DNA from: Bacteroidia bacterium
GTDB lineage: Bacteria > Bacteroidota > Bacteroidia > NS11-12g > UBA9320
DNA: 64,000 nucleotides
Direction of reading: 5' to 3'
NCBI GenBank assembly: GCA_020849295.1
Contig: JADLGN010000005.1
Span: 124,001-188,000 of the forward strand
This document shows positions 59,784-64,000 of this stretch, in pieces. The notes under the pieces were generated by a model. The model did not search any database, was not told the origin of the DNA, and saw only the letters and a program-made list of their open reading frames with translations. Within the stretch, counting starts at the first letter, position 1. Every line of letters starts with the position of its first letter. The translations under genes were made by a program, and so were the position numbers.

Positions 59784-62700
59784 TTATTTGTTTAAAGAAA
59801 TTGTTCTGGTTATTTGCTTTCCGTCAATTATCATTCTTACATGATACAAACCATTTGCTTGATTACTTAGGTCTATATTGTGAGTTCCTGATTGTCCGAA
59901 AACATTGTTATTTGTGCATACAACAGCTCCTGTTGAATTGTAAACACTGATGTTCATGTTTGTAGGAGTTGCGAAATTGTAACTTACGTTTACAATACCA
60001 TTACTTGGATTTGGATATACGCTAATATTTTGGTTAACATCAATTGAATTAACACTATTGATAGTTTTAAACATTCTACTTACCCAAATATTTCTTTCAT
60101 AAGGCTGGCTAAGGTTACCACTTAAGTCAGCTACTCTGAAAGTTACAGTATAAAGTCCTTCTTCGTAAGTATTCAAGTTATTGAAAATTACCTGTAATTT
60201 TGGACGAAGCACAGTTGGAGCATCATAGTTATCTGTAATTGTCAATCCTTCTGAAGCATCAATTTGAGAGAAAATGCCAACATTCATTGCAGCACCATGT
60301 ATTATTGGAGCAATATTGTCAATAACTCTTACCCAACGCTTACGTTTTGTAACATTGCCTGATCCATCAGTTGCAGTAAATTCGTCATAGTATAAACCTA
60401 ATAAATATGGATTTACGTTACTTGTACGAGTAATAGATACCTGAGAGTTATCATAATAATTATCTTTTGTACTTGCTTGAATTGGAGTATAAGAATTGTT
60501 AACAACCCATACAACTGTATCAAGTGTATTAAGAATAATTTCTGGTCCAACATAATCATCAACAATATATGTGTATGTTTTTGTATCAGCTTTATTACCT
60601 GAACCATCAGTTGCATTATAAATCATAGGATATGAACCTTTGAAACGAGTATCAACTGGTCCTGAAGAACCTGGTGTAACATCAAGCATAGGATTATCGT
60701 AGTTGTCTGTTACAGTTGTACGGTCAATAAACACAGATACTATTTGTACTTTTACTACATTACTAACATCTGCATCGCTATTAGATATAACAGGTTTTTT
60801 AGTATCTTGTACAATAACAATTCTTTGCTTAGTTGAATTATTTGAAGCAAGGTCATTTACAGAATAAGTAATAATGTAAGTACCTAAAACGTTAGCATCA
60901 ACTGTTCCTGTGATAACAATTGCATTTGTTAAATTACCATCTTTGTTGTCCATTGCTGTTGCACCATCTTCAGTATAAGTACCGAAAACTTCGATTCTTA
61001 CAGTATCGCTTCCATTTAAAGTAAGTACTGGGTTTGTTTGGTCTTTTACCACATATACCACTCTTGTTACGGGAAGTGCAGCATTACCACCGGCGTCTTT
61101 TACATTATAAGTAACATAATAAACACCGGTAAAATTCATGTCAAGGTCACTTGTAATAGTGATTTTTGAACTAATGTCGCCTTCAGTTGGGTCAGTAGCT
61201 TTAGCACCATATTCAGTATATGTAGAACCAACTTCAAGGTGTAATGTATCATCATTATTAAGAGTTAAAGTTGGGGCTAAATTATCATTACTTATTACAA
61301 CTCTGTAATCTTCAAATTCTCCAATTCTGTTTGCATTATTAATTCCACTTGAAGCACCACATGGCTCATTAGGGTCAGTATTGTAACTTGTACCCACTCT
61401 CATTCTTGTTTTACCTTCAAATGCAACAATTGAAGATGGAACAGTAAAGCTAGCTGTAAATGTAGATGTAGAAGCTGTAGATTCGTAAGCAACCTCTTCA
61501 CCTGCATCAGAGAAATCTCCATCAATATTCCAGTCAATCCATACTTTACGTGACATTGGGTTTACAGTTGTGGTTCTACTAAGACTGATATTATATGTTG
61601 CACCAAAAAGTAAAGATGCTGATATGTCTGTATTTGTATAATCGTCATATCCCTGAACATTATTTGATGAATTATTATTTATTAATTCATTATTATCTTT
61701 GTCAGTTAAAGTTACGTTGTTAATTGCTACATCAGTTGATGATGATACACCTAATAATGGAGTACAATGTTCAACAGCAATTACGTAATCAGATTTAATA
61801 ACACAATTTCGAGTAGCAGCAGAATCTAAAGTATTCCAACCGCATAATGAAACCGTATATTTACCTTTAGCATTACATTTTATTTGAATTTCACCTGTGT
61901 AAGGGTCAAAATTTACAACACTTACTGTAGAAGGGAAAAAGTTCCATTTGTAATTATCGGCTTTTATTGCTTTACCTTGTAATGGACAGAAAGGTGTAAT
62001 AGTCACAACATCACCAGTATTAGGACGGCGATTGTCTGCTTCAAAATCAAGTTCGGCTTTAGTATGTGGTGTAACAACTACTACTTTCTTAGTAATACTG
62101 CTTGAACCCATACATGTGGTTGCAGTTAATTTTACATCATAAGTATTATCTGTTTGAATTGAATAATCTAGATCTTTTGAATATCCAACCTCACCAAAAC
62201 CTGGCTCAATTTCCCATACATAATCAGTTTTACCTAACACATGTTGTGAAGTGTTTACATAAGTATATGTGTTAGGATTATATAAAGTATCAGGAATTAC
62301 AAAATCAGCAATTGGAGCATTTATTGGACCTTTTTCAGTTGTCCAAGAAGCTATAAATCCTGAGTCATTTCCAGAACTATTTGTAGTAAATAATACATAC
62401 ATTGCACCAGAATTTGCAACTATAGGAGTAGTTTTAGAAGGTGCATTACCAAGTGTAAAGCCAGATCCTGTATGTAATGGTGTACCTGTAGCATCTGTAC
62501 CGTCATAAATTCTTAAAATATCACCTGCTGCTACTTTAAACTGGCTGAATGTTAATGAAATTTTCTTTGCACCGCAAGGTATTATTGTAGCATAGTCAAC
62601 ACGATTGTTAGAATAGTTTCCTGTTCTTCCGCCATCATCTATTAAATTACCATTTGATTCATAAATTGGAATAACTGTACCAGCACCCAAATTATTATCT

Positions 62701-63938
62701 TTAAATGGAGTAACTCTTACATACTTTGGTTTACATAATAAGTTTGAAGGACCTTTACTGTTTGATGTTTGCAAGCAAACGGTATAATCGCCTGTCATAT
62801 TGAAAAATACAGGAGGATTTGCATTAGAAAATGGATCATTTCCTACAAGATTTGAATTGTAAATTTCAACATCTGTTCTTGTATTTGCAGAGTCAATAGG
62901 GTCATACATATACCAACTCCAGTATGTAGGTCCGTTTGTAGATAAATCAATAAAGTTTACCGTACCAAATTTTTCTACTTCATTAGTATTTGAAGCAAAA
63001 TCAACTACAGGAGGATTTGATGGAGATTTAATATTTATACATTTCAAAACTGAATCGCGTCCTAAGCAGTTTTGGCTTTTTAAACGAACACAATTATTAC
63101 CAGGTGTATTAAATATATGTGTAGCATTAGTTGTAAAATATTCTGTTGTACCATCATCATTTACATCCCACTCGTGTGAAATATACCCAGTTTGATTATT
63201 GTTTGTCATTTTTACAGGTGTTCCTTCATACGCAGTACTTGGCATATAAAACCCTGCTGATAGACTTGTAGGATTAGCTAAATTAATTGTATAATCTTCG
63301 CACTCTCCATAATACCAGCTATAGCTTGAAGACAAACATGCTTGTCCTGAATTTAATTGATAATACTGGTAAGATGACATTACTCTCATTCTACTTTGTC
63401 CTGGTGATACACCACATGGAACTGTAAAATTGTTACTTGCCAAAGCTCCACCACCAGCAGAAGGTGCTCCGTTTGCTACTGAAGACCAACCTGTTGACAT
63501 AAACTCGGAAGATTGAAATACATTATCTCTGTTCAAATCTATCCAGCAATAGAAATAAACTTGATAAGAGTAAGAGTAAGTAGAACTTCCGTAAGAAGAA
63601 CTTGCTTCAAGAGTGTACTTACTTCCACTTGATAATGTAAAAGATGGCTTACTTGACATTAATGAGTAACCATTTCCTGATGAGCCAGGTGTACCAGATA
63701 AACCATAAGTACATCCGTCGGCACCATGTTCGTAAAGAATGCTTCCGGAAACATCTTTCACTCTCAATCTTTCGATTGGCCAATACCAATAGCCGCTGTA
63801 ATAACATCCGTAATAGGAGTTTGCCACACAATATGGCGCTTGTGCTTTAGTTTGGTTAAAGGTAGATGTACCGGCCAAACTTAGTAAAATTAGGAGTAAT
63901 CCTAATAAGTTGTTTTTAAAAGTAAATTTGTTTGACAT
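59784..63938 (-). CDS. Giant multidomain T9SS cargo (GEVED, PKD, CUB, DUF5011 repeats)
   Basis: Secreted surface protein of 1384 residues, signal MSNKFTFKNNLLGLLLILLSLAG through TKAQ. The N-terminal Tyr/Ser/Gly-rich domain is GEVED-type (CWIDLNRDNVFQ to GECEDYTINL, about 60-220). Then come PKD-like domains, a CUB domain at about 435-530 (LTFSQFKVAAGDILRIYDGT) and more PKD. A second GEVED domain follows at about 730-880 (VWIDWNIDGDFSDAGEE to GEFEDYRVVI). Five tandem DUF5011/HYR-like domains of about 80 residues fill 885-1300 (EVGSTYTEYGAKATDPTEGD, EVFGTYTEDGATAMDNKDG). The end is a T9SS type A sorting domain (ISVYPNPSNGIVNVSY). No catalytic site is seen, so an adhesin or binding scaffold is likely. 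Confidence 0.9.
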   Translation of the reverse strand: MSNKFTFKNNLLGLLLILLSLAGTSTFNQTKAQAPYCVANSYYGCYYSGYWYWPIERLRVKDVSGSILYEHGADGCTYGLSGTPGSSGNGYSLMSSKPSFTLSSGSKYTLEASSSYGSSTYSYSYQVYFYCWIDLNRDNVFQSSEFMSTGWSSVANGAPSAGGGALASNNFTVPCGVSPGQSRMRVMSSYQYYQLNSGQACLSSSYSWYYGECEDYTINLANPTSLSAGFYMPSTAYEGTPVKMTNNNQTGYISHEWDVNDDGTTEYFTTNATHIFNTPGNNCVRLKSQNCLGRDSVLKCINIKSPSNPPVVDFASNTNEVEKFGTVNFIDLSTNGPTYWSWYMYDPIDSANTRTDVEIYNSNLVGNDPFSNANPPVFFNMTGDYTVCLQTSNSKGPSNLLCKPKYVRVTPFKDNNLGAGTVIPIYESNGNLIDDGGRTGNYSNNRVDYATIIPCGAKKISLTFSQFKVAAGDILRIYDGTDATGTPLHTGSGFTLGNAPSKTTPIVANSGAMYVLFTTNSSGNDSGFIASWTTEKGPINAPIADFVIPDTLYNPNTYTYVNTSQHVLGKTDYVWEIEPGFGEVGYSKDLDYSIQTDNTYDVKLTATTCMGSSSITKKVVVVTPHTKAELDFEADNRRPNTGDVVTITPFCPLQGKAIKADNYKWNFFPSTVSVVNFDPYTGEIQIKCNAKGKYTVSLCGWNTLDSAATRNCVIKSDYVIAVEHCTPLLGVSSSTDVAINNVTLTDKDNNELINNNSSNNVQGYDDYTNTDISASLLFGATYNISLSRTTTVNPMSRKVWIDWNIDGDFSDAGEEVAYESTASTSTFTASFTVPSSIVAFEGKTRMRVGTSYNTDPNEPCGASSGINNANRIGEFEDYRVVISNDNLAPTLTLNNDDTLHLEVGSTYTEYGAKATDPTEGDISSKITITSDLDMNFTGVYYVTYNVKDAGGNAALPVTRVVYVVKDQTNPVLTLNGSDTVRIEVFGTYTEDGATAMDNKDGNLTNAIVITGTVDANVLGTYIITYSVNDLASNNSTKQRIVIVQDTKKPVISNSDADVSNVVKVQIVSVFIDRTTVTDNYDNPMLDVTPGSSGPVDTRFKGSYPMIYNATDGSGNKADTKTYTYIVDDYVGPEIILNTLDTVVWVVNNSYTPIQASTKDNYYDNSQVSITRTSNVNPYLLGLYYDEFTATDGSGNVTKRKRWVRVIDNIAPIIHGAAMNVGIFSQIDASEGLTITDNYDAPTVLRPKLQVIFNNLNTYEEGLYTVTFRVADLSGNLSQPYERNIWVSRMFKTINSVNSIDVNQNISVYPNPSNGIVNVSYNFATPTNMNISVYNSTGAVVCTNNNVFGQSGTHNIDLSNQANGLYHVRMIIDGKQITRTISLNK

Positions 63939-63980
63939 ATTCGTTTTTTATTAAATTTTAAAATATTTCATTAGAGTTTT

Positions 63981-63988
63981 CAAACATA
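63981..63988 (-). promoter_or_regulatory. -7 element for the giant T9SS cargo gene
   Basis: TATGTTTG on the minus strand, 42 bases upstream of the ATG at 63938. The -33 region would fall at or beyond the window end. Confidence 0.4.
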
Positions 63989-64000
63989 AGAAAACTATCA

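Overview
ORGANISM. This is a very AT-rich bacterial chromosome segment from the phylum Bacteroidota. The evidence is concordant. There is a fused SecDF translocase and a GldB gliding/T9SS lipoprotein. There is a PorE-like TPR/PD40/OmpA lipoprotein. Six proteins end in type IX secretion (T9SS) type A sorting domains. Omp28-type and DUF5686 proteins are present. Promoters carry the Bacteroidota -7 motif TAnnTTTG, and most genes lack a Shine-Dalgarno sequence. Genus or order cannot be fixed from this window. I see no rRNA, tRNA, CRISPR array, transposase or prophage genes, and no gene-free stretch over 300 bases. LAYOUT. 1-7.2 kb: the end of a 2-oxoacid dehydrogenase E1 alpha/beta fusion, convergent SecDF, then E2 (lipoyl acyltransferase) with a flavin reductase-like gene. 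7.2-16.4 kb: a DUF4468-like exported protein, an M1 aminopeptidase lipoprotein, an M23 peptidase fused in frame to a Bcp peroxiredoxin, ApaG, an alpha/beta hydrolase, a DUF5686 outer-membrane protein and a bacilliredoxin. 16.4-20.3 kb: a minus-strand unit of an NHL-repeat T9SS cargo and two lipoproteins. 20.4-29.5 kb: AhcY, a GT2 glycosyltransferase, a sodium:solute symporter, a UDP-glucuronate decarboxylase-like epimerase and TadA, followed by a methyltransferase-GT2 fusion, a second methyltransferase and a GT-C membrane glycosyltransferase. 29.5-40.1 kb: a LamG T9SS cargo, RmuC, a nitronate-monooxygenase-like protein, NadE with an outer-membrane barrel, GldB, a small lipoprotein, and ChrA coupled to a carboxypeptidase-regulatory-like protein. 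40.1-48.8 kb: a LamG/Ig-like T9SS cargo, a SNF2 helicase, a short T9SS cargo, YebC and an acyl-CoA carboxyltransferase. 48.8-64 kb: Omp28, PurM, the PorE-like lipoprotein, ThiL, ComF, then an ECF sigma / single-pass membrane-barrel protein / T9SS cargo operon with 4-base ATGA overlaps, and a 1384-residue GEVED/PKD/CUB/DUF5011 T9SS cargo. HOW THEY WORK TOGETHER. Most genes are housekeeping: 2-oxoacid oxidation, NAD, purine, thiamine and methyl-cycle metabolism, tRNA editing and protein export. The accessory theme is the cell surface. SecDF drives inner-membrane export, GldB and the PorE-like lipoprotein are plausible T9SS parts, and six CTD proteins are its substrates. The most interesting candidates are the sigma/barrel/cargo operon, the PorE-like protein with a degenerate retropepsin-like tail, the peptidase-peroxiredoxin fusion, and the nitronate-monooxygenase-like protein with a Cys-rich C-terminal half.
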